Part shown: piece after piece, positions 18,213-26,333 of the stretch
Position numbering within the stretch: position 1 is the first letter of the stretch
Layout of the letters: every line of letters starts with the position of its first letter
Origin: Methanooceanicella nereidis
Lineage (GTDB): Archaea; Halobacteriota; Methanocellia; Methanocellales; Methanocellaceae
Assembly: GCF_021023085.1 (NCBI RefSeq)
Contig: NZ_PGCK01000001.1
Span: 62,001-126,000, forward strand
DNA: 64,000 nucleotides
Reading direction: 5' to 3'
Program-made: the position numbers and the translations under genes
Notes under the pieces: generated by a model
The model's input: the letters and a program-made list of their open reading frames with translations, nothing else
Databases searched by the model: none
What the model was told of the DNA's origin: nothing

Positions 18213-18760
18213 GTTGTTCCTGTCGGATGGCAGGTAGACACGTAACCTCACAAAAACACGGAAACACAAAATTTTTTTTATGATTTTTTAAGGGCGCAAA
18301 AAGCACTAAGAATTTACTCACCAAACCACAAAGGGCTCAAGTATCACCGTCAACGCTCTAACACCTCTAACGCTCGGCTCAACGCACCAACCTGCTCTAA
18401 GTCACCAACGCTAAAACAAGACACGAACATTCCCCAAACCACAAAAGTTCAATATCCCGGTTTGTGTTCCCCTTGACCTATAGCAGGGATATATTTGTCG
18501 TGTAAGCGTCAACCGTGCAGTTAAAATTTAGTGTTTTTGGAGAATGTTCGGGGTCTTGTTTTAGCGTTAGTGAATTAGAGCACTTCGAGCATTAAGCCGT
18601 GCATTTGAGACTTTAGCGCGTTGACGGTGATACTGGAGCATTTGTGGTTTGGTGAGTGAACCTTTGGGTTTTCGTGACCTTAAAAAATCATATAAAAAAA
18701 TTTGTGTTTCTGTGTTTCTGTGAGGTTACGTGCCTGCCTGCCATCCGACAGGCACAACGG
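18213..18760. repeat. ~550 bp long imperfect palindromic element, copy A
   Basis: The left arm (18213 to about 18465) is nearly the reverse complement of the right arm (about 18515 to 18760). Shared blocks include GTCGGATGGCAGG, CGTAACCTCACA, ATCACCGTCAACGC and AACGCTAAAACAAGAC. It contains no ORF. A diverged relative lies at 29203-29732 and a shorter one at 24162-24308. It fills most of the gap 18045-19062 (1018 bases), which has no gene otherwise. As RNA or single-stranded DNA it would form one very long hairpin. It is probably a non-autonomous mobile element or an expanded inverted repeat. Confidence 0.75.
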
Positions 18761-19062
18761 CAGAACATCGATCCCATAATGAATGTTACATGCAAGTCTT
18801 TACAGAGACCATTAAAAAGTTTTTCATGGTAGCGCACAACGGCGAATAAGGACCACAAAGGACTTTTTTATTGATGGGCATATCCTTATAAAATTGACCG
18901 ATATGGTTTTTTGAGATGACAGTTAAAGTCCTCGACACTTAACATTTAGTAATTAGGATTTTTGTTCAAAAAGGCTTAGTATAAGCCCTCACGACATATT
19001 TCATTAGTTACGTGATGTCTCCCGGCTGAGGGATGACCACAGGCATATGACGAGGATAACGT

Positions 19063-20193
19063 ATGAAAGATAAAAATAACACCGGCGTGAGGCAGTTTGT
19101 AGTCTTTAAGATAGACGACGAAGAGTTCGGGGCGGAGATCAACCAGGTAAGGGAGATCATTAAGATAGACAATATCGCGAGAATACCCGAATCCCCGGAA
19201 TACGTTGAGGGCGTTATAAACCTGAGAGGAAAGATCACACCCGTAGTGAGCCTGAGGGCACTTATAGGTGCCTCCCCGCGGGAGATAGATGAGGATATGA
19301 GAGTCATGGTCACGGATACCGGTGCCGGTTCTTTTGGGATCGCGGTGGATTCCGTGACAGAGGTAAAATATATACAGGAAAGCATGATAGAGCCGCTTCC
19401 GAAGATACTGAGCTCATCGTATGATAACGCATTTGTGAAAGGCGTGGGGAAGCTTCCTGACAGGATATTGATACTACTGGACTTGAAGGAGATGCTAAGA
19501 GAGATCGATCTGGGTGAACCAATGAGCAGTGAAGATGAGAGCATAATGACAAAAAACGATGCGCAGGACGAGAACGGTATATCGGAATTCTATCTGGACG
19601 CGTTAAGAGAATTGGGCAACATAGGAGCGTCCCACTCTGCGACGTCGCTCTCGCAGCTCATAGGAAAGCCGATAAACATGTCCGTGCCGCATATCGAGGT
19701 CGACAGGATAGAGAACGTCCCCCACATCATGTCGGATAACCAGCGGGTAGCAGGACTCCTATTCGAATTGAAGAACGACGAGATGACGTCTAACTATGTG
19801 TATCTCCTGTTTGACGAGGACAGCGCGTTTAACATAGCGGATATTTTACTGGGACAGCCGGCCGGCACCACCAAAGAGCTGGATGATCTGAGCAAGTCGG
19901 CGATAATGGAAGTGGGCAATATTCTCGCGTCATCCTTCTGTGATGCGATAGCGGAATTTTTAGGCTTGATAGTGCTGCCTTCGCCGCCTAACTTCGTCAT
20001 CGACATGGCCGACTCAATAATAGACCCTGCGCTCATACAGATAAGCATGGTGGCCGATGACGTCATATTGTTCAAGACGGTACTTTCGGATGACAGTAAC
20101 CATATAAACGGCTTCCTGATATTATTCCCGAACCCTGAGACGCTGCAGAGCATACTCAACATACTTGAAAACAAAGCTGCTCCGCAGCAATAA
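19063..20193 (+). CDS. CheW-CheC fusion chemotaxis protein
   Basis: 376 residues. Residues ~8-150 are a CheW domain: FVVFKIDDEEFGAEINQVREI, then VEGVINLRGKITPVVSL, then a second subdomain ending GVGKLPDRILILLDLKEML. After an acidic linker, residues ~175-370 are CheC-like with both phosphatase-type motifs, DALRELGNIGASHSATSLS and SAIMEVGNILASSFCDAIA. Each keeps the E..N pair that CheC/CheX use to dephosphorylate CheY-P. One protein would thus scaffold the receptor-CheA complex and carry a CheY-P phosphatase. It may act with the receptor at 10974. No other che gene is in the window. Start ATG behind GAGGAT. Confidence 0.9.
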   Translation: MKDKNNTGVRQFVVFKIDDEEFGAEINQVREIIKIDNIARIPESPEYVEGVINLRGKITPVVSLRALIGASPREIDEDMRVMVTDTGAGSFGIAVDSVTEVKYIQESMIEPLPKILSSSYDNAFVKGVGKLPDRILILLDLKEMLREIDLGEPMSSEDESIMTKNDAQDENGISEFYLDALRELGNIGASHSATSLSQLIGKPINMSVPHIEVDRIENVPHIMSDNQRVAGLLFELKNDEMTSNYVYLLFDEDSAFNIADILLGQPAGTTKELDDLSKSAIMEVGNILASSFCDAIAEFLGLIVLPSPPNFVIDMADSIIDPALIQISMVADDVILFKTVLSDDSNHINGFLILFPNPETLQSILNILENKAAPQQ

Positions 20194-20241
20194 AAGCTAT
20201 ATTTTTTTACCCCGTTATTTTTTGATGTCTTAGGTGTCATC

Positions 20242-20916
20242 ATGAGATTTACCAGGGAGATCACGGATAAGTTTCCCGGCCTTCATGTCATGGTCGGGAG
20301 GATGTCGGGAGTCAACGTCAGGGAAAGCAAAGACGCCGACCTTGAGGCGTTTAAACAGGAAGTCAGTGGTATCATAAGGTCAAAGCATACGATCGAGGAC
20401 GTAAAGAACGACCCGGATTTCAGAGCGTACAGGGATTTTTTCTGGAGTATCGGGGTCGACCCGACCAAGACCAGGCCGGCATCCGAGGCGCTCGTAAGAA
20501 GGATACTTTCGGGAGGAAAACTACCCGCGATAAATACGGCCGTCGACGCCTATAATATGGCGTCGGCATCGAGCAGCGTGCCCATAGCGGCGTTCGACGA
20601 TGACATGATAGAAGGCGAGTTGTTGATGAGATTCGCCCTGGAAGGCGAAAAATTCCGGGGCATCGGAATGAAGGACCCGATAGACCTAAAGCCAAACCAG
20701 ATAATCATTACCGATTCAAAGAAGATCATAGCAGTATACCCCTACAGGGATTCTGACGATACAAAAGTGACAGCGGACACGAAGAGCATGCGGGTCATAG
20801 TATGCGGAGTGCCCGGAATAAGTAACGATAAGCTAGAAAAGGCATATGAGACATGCGCTGAAAACCTTGGTAAGTATGCCGGAGCGACAGCGTCAGAAGG
20901 AAAGCTGTTCCCGTGA
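20242..20916 (+). CDS. B3/B4 tRNA-binding domain protein (PheRS-beta-like)
   Basis: 224 residues resembling the B3/B4 editing domain of phenylalanyl-tRNA synthetase beta as a free-standing protein. The typical core is RDFFWSIGVDPTKTRPASEALVRRIL, then LPAINTAVDAYNMAS, then an EGEKFRGIG stretch, with a C-terminal alpha/beta part. Free B3/B4 proteins are thought to act as trans-editing factors for mischarged tRNA, by analogy only. Start ATG 20242 behind TAGGTG, 48 bases after the CheW-CheC gene. Confidence 0.85.
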   Translation: MRFTREITDKFPGLHVMVGRMSGVNVRESKDADLEAFKQEVSGIIRSKHTIEDVKNDPDFRAYRDFFWSIGVDPTKTRPASEALVRRILSGGKLPAINTAVDAYNMASASSSVPIAAFDDDMIEGELLMRFALEGEKFRGIGMKDPIDLKPNQIIITDSKKIIAVYPYRDSDDTKVTADTKSMRVIVCGVPGISNDKLEKAYETCAENLGKYAGATASEGKLFP

Positions 20917-21026
20917 CGCATCATTAGAATGATACGGACAGGTATTTACCGGGCCGGCTAAACCTATACCATCCGGTACGGTAAACCGGTATTTTCCGGC
21001 ATATGGAGGAATAAGGCGGTAACGGC

Positions 21027-21281
21027 CTATTGCTGGGCAGGGGCCATTTCGCTGCTGAGCATTTTTTTAAGCTCATCGACGTTAAAGCCAACTATTGTCT
21101 TATCCCCGTAGACGATCAGAGGCGTTGCCCTTACCTTATATTTATTTACAAGCTCATCCCACGCGGTACGGTCCTTGGTGATGTCCCTTTCCTCATACTT
21201 GATATTGTTCTTGTTAAGGTATTCTTTCAGGTCGTTACAGTAGCCGCATGTAGGCTGAGTATAGATCTTTAGCGTCGGCAT
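21027..21281 (-). CDS. glutaredoxin-like protein
   Basis: 84 residues with a thioredoxin fold. The N-terminal strand LKIYTQPTCGYC carries the CGYC redox site at about residues 11-14, and the cis-proline is in VRATPLIVYGD followed by IVGFNVDELKKML. It is a small thiol-disulfide oxidoreductase acting with an unknown reductant. The start is ATG 21281 (MPTLKIY); the open frame extends 17 residues upstream without family similarity. Confidence 0.88.
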   Translation of the reverse strand: MPTLKIYTQPTCGYCNDLKEYLNKNNIKYEERDITKDRTAWDELVNKYKVRATPLIVYGDKTIVGFNVDELKKMLSSEMAPAQQ

Positions 21282-21703
21282 GATGAAACACAATATCTGC
21301 CTCGAGCTTTGAGGTAAAAAAATATAGTACAATATTTAACGCCATAAGGTGGTATCCGCCAAGATATCCATGTGGTAAGGACATTCACGCACAGATTTTT
21401 TCATGATCTGTTTTTTAATGACCTGTTACTACAAGGGTTAGAGGAGCGATAAGCAGCCTTGATGAGCGAAAACATCCTGGATCGGTACATTTTTACAGCA
21501 TTATATCTGACAGGTGCTTAACCCGGGACTTTCAGTGCCGATATTGTAAAACGGTCATTGATCAATATCGAAGATGATTACAGCAGCAAGACACAAGAAT
21601 AGGAGCCATCAAAAAGGCCTGTGCGCCATAATCGAACAAAAGAGCCCGTAATTCGAATAAATAAGGAATCATATTTATAATATTAATAAAATAATCATTT
21701 TTT
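21282..21703. other. intergenic region between glutaredoxin and TPR genes
   Basis: No convincing gene in these 422 bases. The last ~60 bases are AT-rich with TATA-like stretches (TTTATAATATT), likely the TPR-gene promoter. A weak C/D-box-like stretch was noted and rejected. Confidence 0.5.
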
Positions 21704-22594
21704 ATGAGCCGCCTGAAAGAGATGATGGATGAGATAGAATTGCAGCGCAGGCTGGGGAACTTTAAGGGCGCCGAGAACATTGCCAGGCTCGAGCTAAAAC
21801 GTGCGGAGATGGACGGCAACGAGCCGTATTATCACTTCTACAAGGGTTTGTTATGGTATCTTTACAACTATCCTAAAGAGGCGATGAACAATTTTAATAA
21901 TTCACTTCTCACGGAAAATCTCGATATATACTACGTATACAAGTTCAAGGGCATAATATGCCTGGAAACAGGTGAGCTGGACCGCGCTGAGAACTTCTTT
22001 AAAAGAGCCATGAGCAAAGCGAAACACACCAGGCACAAAGACTGGAAGATGTCCATCGAGACGTGCTTTGGTAACCTTTATAGCAGGATGGGTAAATTCG
22101 ATAATGCGCTCGAGTGCTACCAGAGAGCGCTCAAGACAGCTCTGGAACTTGGATCCGAAGAGTGGATAGAGACAGGTTTTTGTAACGTGGGTGTAGCCCA
22201 CAGCAATCTGGGAGATCATAAAAATGCGGCAAGGTTCCTGGAAGATGCATATGAGGTCGCTACAAGGATCAATGACAAATACGGAAAAAGAGTATGCCTG
22301 AACAACCTGGCCAGCGTATATAACAATATGGGCAGGCACGAAGAAGCACTGGAGCTCTTTAAGGAAGCACTAAAATACGCCGCGGAGATACCGGATAAAT
22401 TCGGCATGCGCATTCTCTATAACAATATGGGATACACATACAGGAAGATGGGCGACCTTAAAAATGCCATAGCACAATATGAAAAAGCGCTGTTGACCGC
22501 CGAGGAGATCGGAGATAAGAAAGGAGCGGCGTTAGCAAAATACTGGATACTTCAGCTTGACAGCGAACTACAAAGAAGTCTCGCAATGCATTGA
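21704..22594 (+). CDS. tetratricopeptide (TPR) repeat protein
   Basis: 296 residues made almost wholly of TPR units of about 34-40 residues, for example ETGELDRAENFFKRAMSKA, YSRMGKFDNALECYQRAL, HSNLGDHKNAARFLEDAY, YNNMGRHEEALELFKEAL and YRKMGDLKNAIAQYEKAL. Each has the usual W/L-G-Y-A-F-A-P spacing. It has no membrane or enzymatic domain, so it is a protein-interaction scaffold with unknown partners. ATG start at 21704 after an AT-rich promoter region. Confidence 0.88.
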   Translation: MSRLKEMMDEIELQRRLGNFKGAENIARLELKRAEMDGNEPYYHFYKGLLWYLYNYPKEAMNNFNNSLLTENLDIYYVYKFKGIICLETGELDRAENFFKRAMSKAKHTRHKDWKMSIETCFGNLYSRMGKFDNALECYQRALKTALELGSEEWIETGFCNVGVAHSNLGDHKNAARFLEDAYEVATRINDKYGKRVCLNNLASVYNNMGRHEEALELFKEALKYAAEIPDKFGMRILYNNMGYTYRKMGDLKNAIAQYEKALLTAEEIGDKKGAALAKYWILQLDSELQRSLAMH

Positions 22595-22646
22595 AAGATG
22601 GATGTTCAGTTCACGACCGGATCTAAACAAAAGTGATTAAAAAACA

Positions 22647-22961
22647 TCACGCAGATATGTGATTTGCCAGACGGCCGTTCAATGCGGCTATTAACCTCTT
22701 TTGCTCGGCAGAGTCTCCGCATAACTTACCGTATGTGCCCAGAAGGCATATTGCCAGTTTTGTGCCCCTGTCAGTTAATTCATAACTATCGGAGATATTA
22801 CATATAAGTCCCGAGCTCGACAGTTCCCCGAGGACCTTTTGTAACAAGTCCGATGACATTATACATCTATTTGATAACTGATCCAGCTCTGTCGGACCAT
22901 AACTCAATGACATTAAAATATTGAGGGTTTGTGAATATACCGTTGTTCTTATAGCATCCAT
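22647..22961 (-). CDS. small winged-helix-like protein
   Basis: 104 residues. Helical N terminus (SQTLNILMSLSYGPTELDQLS), a recognition-helix-like stretch (SSDLLQKVLGELSSSGLI), then a wing ending YELTDRGTKLA, the layout of archaeal MarR/ArsR-like transcription factors. ATG start. It lies opposite the TPR gene (tail-to-tail) and downstream of a gap holding a palindrome and a hairpin that could be its operator region. The target is unknown. Confidence 0.7.
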   Translation of the reverse strand: MDAIRTTVYSQTLNILMSLSYGPTELDQLSNRCIMSSDLLQKVLGELSSSGLICNISDSYELTDRGTKLAICLLGTYGKLCGDSAEQKRLIAALNGRLANHISA

Positions 22962-23090
22962 CTGACATCCCGGCCCTTACTCTAAATTCTAATTACAAAT
23001 GCACACTTATAGTATATAAATATTACTATAATAGCTAAAATATTTTTAAAAAAACATAACTAAAAGGAAAAAATATTTCGTAGAGGTTTC

Positions 23091-23154
23091 AACTTAGGGT
23101 GCAGCATATTATAGTGTGGGGGGTATATAGCTAGATTATCCAGCACCCTAAGTT
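23091..23154. repeat. 12 bp inverted repeat with ~40 nt loop
   Basis: AACTTAGGGTGC (23091-23102) is perfectly complementary to GCACCCTAAGTT (23143-23154), enclosing a G-rich then AT-rich loop. It lies in the 372-base gap 22962-23333, which has no credible gene. It could be a small RNA, a terminator or a regulatory hairpin. Confidence 0.5.
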
Positions 23155-23172
23155 TACCGCTCAACCATATAG

Positions 23173-23188
23173 TATACTCATGAGTATA
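23173..23188. promoter_or_regulatory. perfect 16 bp palindrome (TATACTCATGAGTATA), possible operator
   Basis: TATACTCATGAGTATA is perfectly self-complementary and sits in an AT-rich gap upstream of the winged-helix gene at 22961. Such dyads are typical binding sites for dimeric winged-helix regulators. No regulator is demonstrated. Confidence 0.35.
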
Positions 23189-23291
23189 TAAATTAGTACA
23201 ACATGATTGTATGTACAAAATGTACAGCTTTAAAAAACAGCTTATGCAGTTAAAACTAATAGTGCTTTTATAGGATAAAAACATTAGGCAG

Positions 23292-23308
23292 CCGGGGTTT
23301 AACCCCGG
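23292..23308 (-). terminator. hairpin terminator-like dyad downstream of the secreted-protein gene
   Basis: CCGGGGTT (23292-23299) and AACCCCGG (23301-23308) are complementary around a single T. On the minus strand the dyad follows the stop codon at 23334 by 25 bases and is followed by a T-containing tract, so it may terminate that gene. Confidence 0.5.
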
Positions 23309-23333
23309 ATACTATCCTTCAGCCTCCCTCAGC

Positions 23334-23777
23334 TCAGAAGAAACTGAGAGAGAACGCCGGTATCTGCCCGGCGAAGGAACTGCCTATAAGACCGGGTACC
23401 ACCGGTACTCCGGCATTAGTAAAGCTTGTAGCGAAAACGTTGTCGCAAAGCGCGGATGTGCCGCATCCGGTATTTGCCGCGTTAGAAAACCCGGCAGGGC
23501 CGAACGGCGCGCCACAGAACGGTAATCCCCACGGTCCGTAGCCATACGGCGAATATGCGTTAACGGCCGCGTCAGCAGCAAAACCTGAGTCGACCACGTT
23601 AGTGCTGCGCACTAGCGTGTCAAACGTCGTAGGCCCCGGAGCTGACCACATCCCGGGCCCCCCTATGAACGTCCCTATGGGAAAACTGAATGCAAAAGCT
23701 GCAGTCGTAGTCATGATCATTGTTTGCACCACTATCGCGGCAAGAACCAGTACAAATGCCTTACTCACCTTACTCAT
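23334..23777 (-). CDS. secreted Gly/Ala/Pro/Phe-rich small protein
   Basis: 147 residues from ATG 23777, preceded by a strong GGGGGTG site. A signal peptide is evident: MSKVSKAFVLVLAAIVVQTM then TTTAAFA, probably cleaved near residue 30. The mature part is rich in Gly, Ala, Pro, Phe, Ser and Asn with few charges, four cysteines (PFCGAPF, NTGCGTSALCDN) and a repeated aromatic-Gly character. It is likely exported and cell-surface or structural. No family is recognised. An earlier in-frame start would add seven residues. Confidence 0.65.
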   Translation of the reverse strand: MSKVSKAFVLVLAAIVVQTMIMTTTAAFAFSFPIGTFIGGPGMWSAPGPTTFDTLVRSTNVVDSGFAADAAVNAYSPYGYGPWGLPFCGAPFGPAGFSNAANTGCGTSALCDNVFATSFTNAGVPVVPGLIGSSFAGQIPAFSLSFF

Positions 23778-24161
23778 ACAACACCCCCTCAATGTCATGA
23801 GTAACTAAAACAATTAATAATAAATATATTATTATTGATTCTAACGAAAACAACTTTATTAATCATTTATTAACGCATTAATTTGATAAGAAGGGTTTAA
23901 TCGCAAAAATAACAATAAAATGGCTGTTTTTATAAATGCTGTTCCCATAGATCGTACGGTCTTTAGATTTGCCGCCATGAAGCTAATAATATTGTACCAT
24001 AAGGTTGAGATACACAATGTACAAAACAGGATTTATGTGCCCTTAAATGATATCAGAAAAGAACAGGTGATCCATACTTGTACAGCAATAATCGTTTAAA
24101 TTGATTATTGAGTCATTAATGACTAAAATTATTAAAAAAGACAAGATTGACATATACCACC
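23778..24161. other. AT-rich intergenic region upstream of the secreted-protein gene
   Basis: Contains the likely promoter (AT-rich tract near 23815-23840) of the minus-strand secreted-protein gene. No other gene seen up to the hairpin at 24162. Confidence 0.4.
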
Positions 24162-24308
24162 AAGGCATACCAATTTTTCACCACAAAGCGCACAAAGGCG
24201 AAAAAGGAACATAAATGACTTTTTTAGAAGGTTAGCAAACATTTAAAAAATTTTTGTGTACCTTATTCGCCTTAGTGCGCTTAGTGGGTAACAAAATTAG
24301 TATACCTT
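24162..24308. repeat. 147 bp hairpin element related in style to the long palindromes
   Basis: The left arm (24162 to about 24210) reads AAGGCATACCAATTTT, then ACCACAAAGCGCACAAAGGCGAA. The right arm (about 24260-24308), reverse complemented, reads AAGGTATACTAATTTTG, then CCCACTAAGCGCACTAAGGCGAA. The arms enclose about 50 bases without an ORF. The ACCACAAAG-type wording also appears in the elements at 18213 and 29203. It is probably a small non-coding mobile repeat. Confidence 0.65.
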
Positions 24309-24404
24309 CGAGCCCTTAGAGCCCTTCGTGATAGAAAAACCATGTACGATCGTTAGCCTTTGAAATTGAAGAATTATGTCCCAGGATATAGAAAGACTAA
24401 CATA

Positions 24405-24644
24405 TCACTTATATCGCTCGAAGATCGGTTTTCCCCTGTATATGATCTTGTATACTCTGTGGTAAGGGATACATGAGCCGGTATCAAGCTCAAAACAAAA
24501 TTTTTCCAGAGAGACGATCTCACTGCCCGACACTGTCTTCGAGTCGCCGGGAGCGCCCCTGTGGACATAATATATCTCAGCGTCCCTGATATCTTCCCCC
24601 TCCTTCCACTTAAGCATGTTAAGTATTTCTCTGGGGAAGACCAT
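24405..24644 (-). CDS. DUF504 / UPF0248 family protein
   Basis: 79 residues matching the UPF0248 pattern seen across archaea: PREILNMLKW, AEIYYVHRGAPGD, KTVSGSEIVSLEKFCFEL, IPYHRVYKIIYRGKPIFER. The HRGAPGD and IPYHR blocks are the family's conserved core. Function unknown; a role in RNA or DNA metabolism has been suggested from contexts elsewhere. An overlapping longer frame (24374-24718) is a shadow. ATG start behind GTGATCC. Confidence 0.85.
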   Translation of the reverse strand: MVFPREILNMLKWKEGEDIRDAEIYYVHRGAPGDSKTVSGSEIVSLEKFCFELDTGSCIPYHRVYKIIYRGKPIFERYK

Positions 24645-24704
24645 CGGATCACAATAAAAAATTGGATTTCGAACCCTTTAAGTTTTCCAGGGTTCGAAAC
24701 GGTC

Positions 24705-25079
24705 TTACTCGCCTGCAAATTCCAGCGGGTCCATTTCGCCGCGCAGGAACCTTATTGTATTCTTTGCGGACGCGATGCTCGGCGCACCTGCCGTAAGCAG
24801 CGATACGAATAAAGCCTCCATTATCTCTTCTTTCGTGGCGCCAAGATATAATGCCGCCCTTGCATGAGTATCGACGCACTTATCACACTGCAGCGCGGCT
24901 GTGATCGCCATCGCTATGAGACGCTTGTTCTTGGCCGAGATAGCTCCTTCTTTCAGGATGTGATCGTCCATTTGGGATATTACCTCGAACATCTCAGGGT
25001 CTGTATCCTTAACAAGTTCCAGGAGCTGAGGTACGAAGCCCATCCTTTTATGAAATTTCTCGAATTCTTTGTATACCAT
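24705..25079 (-). CDS. carboxymuconolactone decarboxylase / AhpD-like protein
   Basis: 124 residues, all-alpha, with the AhpD-type redox motif in AALQCDKCVDTHARAALYLGA: CxxC followed by H three residues on. It is flanked by the KNKRLIAMAI and TKEEIMEALF helices typical of the CMD family. Stand-alone members act as thiol peroxidase-linked disulfide reductases. ATG start behind GGAGTTAC. It precedes the DUF504 gene by 60 bases on the same strand. Confidence 0.88.
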   Translation of the reverse strand: MVYKEFEKFHKRMGFVPQLLELVKDTDPEMFEVISQMDDHILKEGAISAKNKRLIAMAITAALQCDKCVDTHARAALYLGATKEEIMEALFVSLLTAGAPSIASAKNTIRFLRGEMDPLEFAGE

Positions 25080-25284
25080 AGTAACTCCTCATAGTGCAGG
25101 AATAATGCACTCTTAATTAAGTATTTATGTGATAATCGTTTAAATGGTTGCTGGTATATAATTATATAAAAAATGAAAAATAGCATAGCTTTGACCTTAT
25201 TGTTAAATTATTGATTTGTATAAAGTAAGATTTTTTATAAAATAATGAAATATAACAATAAAAATTAAAATTTTATTATTTGAT

Positions 25285-25926
25285 TCATTTTCCGCCTGCC
25301 ATTTGCTGGCTGTGGTCGACACCGCCTGAGCGTATCTTTAATATGGCCGATATCACGCCGGGAATGTCGTCGATCCCAAAAACTTCTTTTTCACCCACGG
25401 CAAGAACATAATCCCCGCGATCATTACCCTTATCAAAAACCACTATATAATATCGGCCTGCGGCGGATAAACTCGTGTATTTTTTAGGGCCGCGATAATA
25501 AGTAGTCGCTGTAAAAGGCTCATAAAAGATGTCTCTTTCAGCGGACGTATCATCTATGACCAGGGCACCCATGCCATCAGGTATACTAAACGGCAGTCCT
25601 TCGGGCCTTGAACTTATGCCCGGACCAACTACAGCATAACTGGGGCGGAAGTTTACATAAACGTCATTTTTCGGAACGAGCAGGTTAGTGTAAAGCTTGA
25701 ACCCATCTTCTGCGTCAAAATAATAATAGTCGACGTCACCTGAATGATCTAAAAAACCGTATATGGCCCAGGATATTTCGGGATCCGGTATTCTTATGGC
25801 GTCACCATAGCCAGTCGTATCTTTTTCCTCGAATATCGGCTTATGTGCCGAAACTGTAAAAGATATAGCGGCAATACCAAGGGTCATTATAAATAATACC
25901 AATAGCGCATCGAATAATACCGACAT
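25285..25926 (-). CDS. membrane-anchored hypothetical protein
   Basis: 213 residues from ATG 25926 (behind GGAAGGA), or 218 from a TTG at 25941. One N-terminal helix (FDALLVLFIMTLGIAAISFTV) anchors a domain of about 185 residues that probably faces outward. It is rich in aromatic residues and beta-prone (DVDYYYFDAEDGFKLYTNLLV, GRYYIVVFDKGNDRGDYVLAVG). The repeated Tyr-rich strands suggest a beta-sandwich. No family recognised. Confidence 0.6.
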   Translation of the reverse strand: MSVLFDALLVLFIMTLGIAAISFTVSAHKPIFEEKDTTGYGDAIRIPDPEISWAIYGFLDHSGDVDYYYFDAEDGFKLYTNLLVPKNDVYVNFRPSYAVVGPGISSRPEGLPFSIPDGMGALVIDDTSAERDIFYEPFTATTYYRGPKKYTSLSAAGRYYIVVFDKGNDRGDYVLAVGEKEVFGIDDIPGVISAILKIRSGGVDHSQQMAGGK

Positions 25927-26039
25927 CGTATCCTTCCCCAAAAAATTATCTTGTTATAATTATATAAAAAATTGAAGGTTGCTACGCCATCGGTATGCGG
26001 ATAATGTGCCGGTATGATACTCTACCTATAACAGGCGCA

Positions 26040-26183
26040 TCAATCGACGCCCTTCATACGGAGCTGCTCCTCTGTCTCCTCGCCGCGAGGCCGGGAACCC
26101 TCCATGGCGGTACATATCTCTTCTACATCTCCGTCCGGCGTCTTCTGTATACAACGCCTCTTTTTCTTCGGCGTGACTAACAT
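26040..26183 (-). CDS. possible small hydrophilic protein, 47 residues
   Basis: From ATG 26183 the frame encodes MLVTPKKKRRCIQKTPDGD followed by an acidic tail with EETEEQLRMKGVD. Codon third positions are G/C-rich, like neighbouring real genes, and the composition is hydrophilic with two cysteines. The open frame extends to 26258, but that part looks like promoter sequence. No homologue known to me; it may be spurious. Confidence 0.35.
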   Translation of the reverse strand: MLVTPKKKRRCIQKTPDGDVEEICTAMEGSRPRGEETEEQLRMKGVD

Positions 26184-26333
26184 GCATAAGAGATAATTAT
26201 ACAGGATAAAAGCGGTTTGTCTTATCTTTAACGGAAATAGCGCAAATGCCCCGTCCACCGCGATCGATGACCGTTATTCCGCCTTCCTCGTTACCAAACT
26301 TAAATACGACAGAGGCATAATCATAAATGAGGG

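Noticed and set aside
18100-18780. CRISPR-like array suspected from repeated AACGCT phrases
   Set aside because: The phrases are not regularly spaced and belong to the arms of one long inverted repeat; no direct repeats with unique spacers and no cas genes.
21443-21520. Possible C/D-box guide RNA (TGATGA ... CTGA with short flanking complement)
   Set aside because: Only outer boxes fit; no D' or C' box and no evident rRNA/tRNA target, so chance occurrence is likely.
23060-23284. Minus-strand 74-codon ORF
   Set aside because: Covers the intergenic dyads, has an improbable Cys/Tyr-rich composition and no ribosome-binding site.
24374-24718. Longer ORF overlapping the DUF504 gene
   Set aside because: The DUF504 frame is clearly the coding one; this is its shadow.
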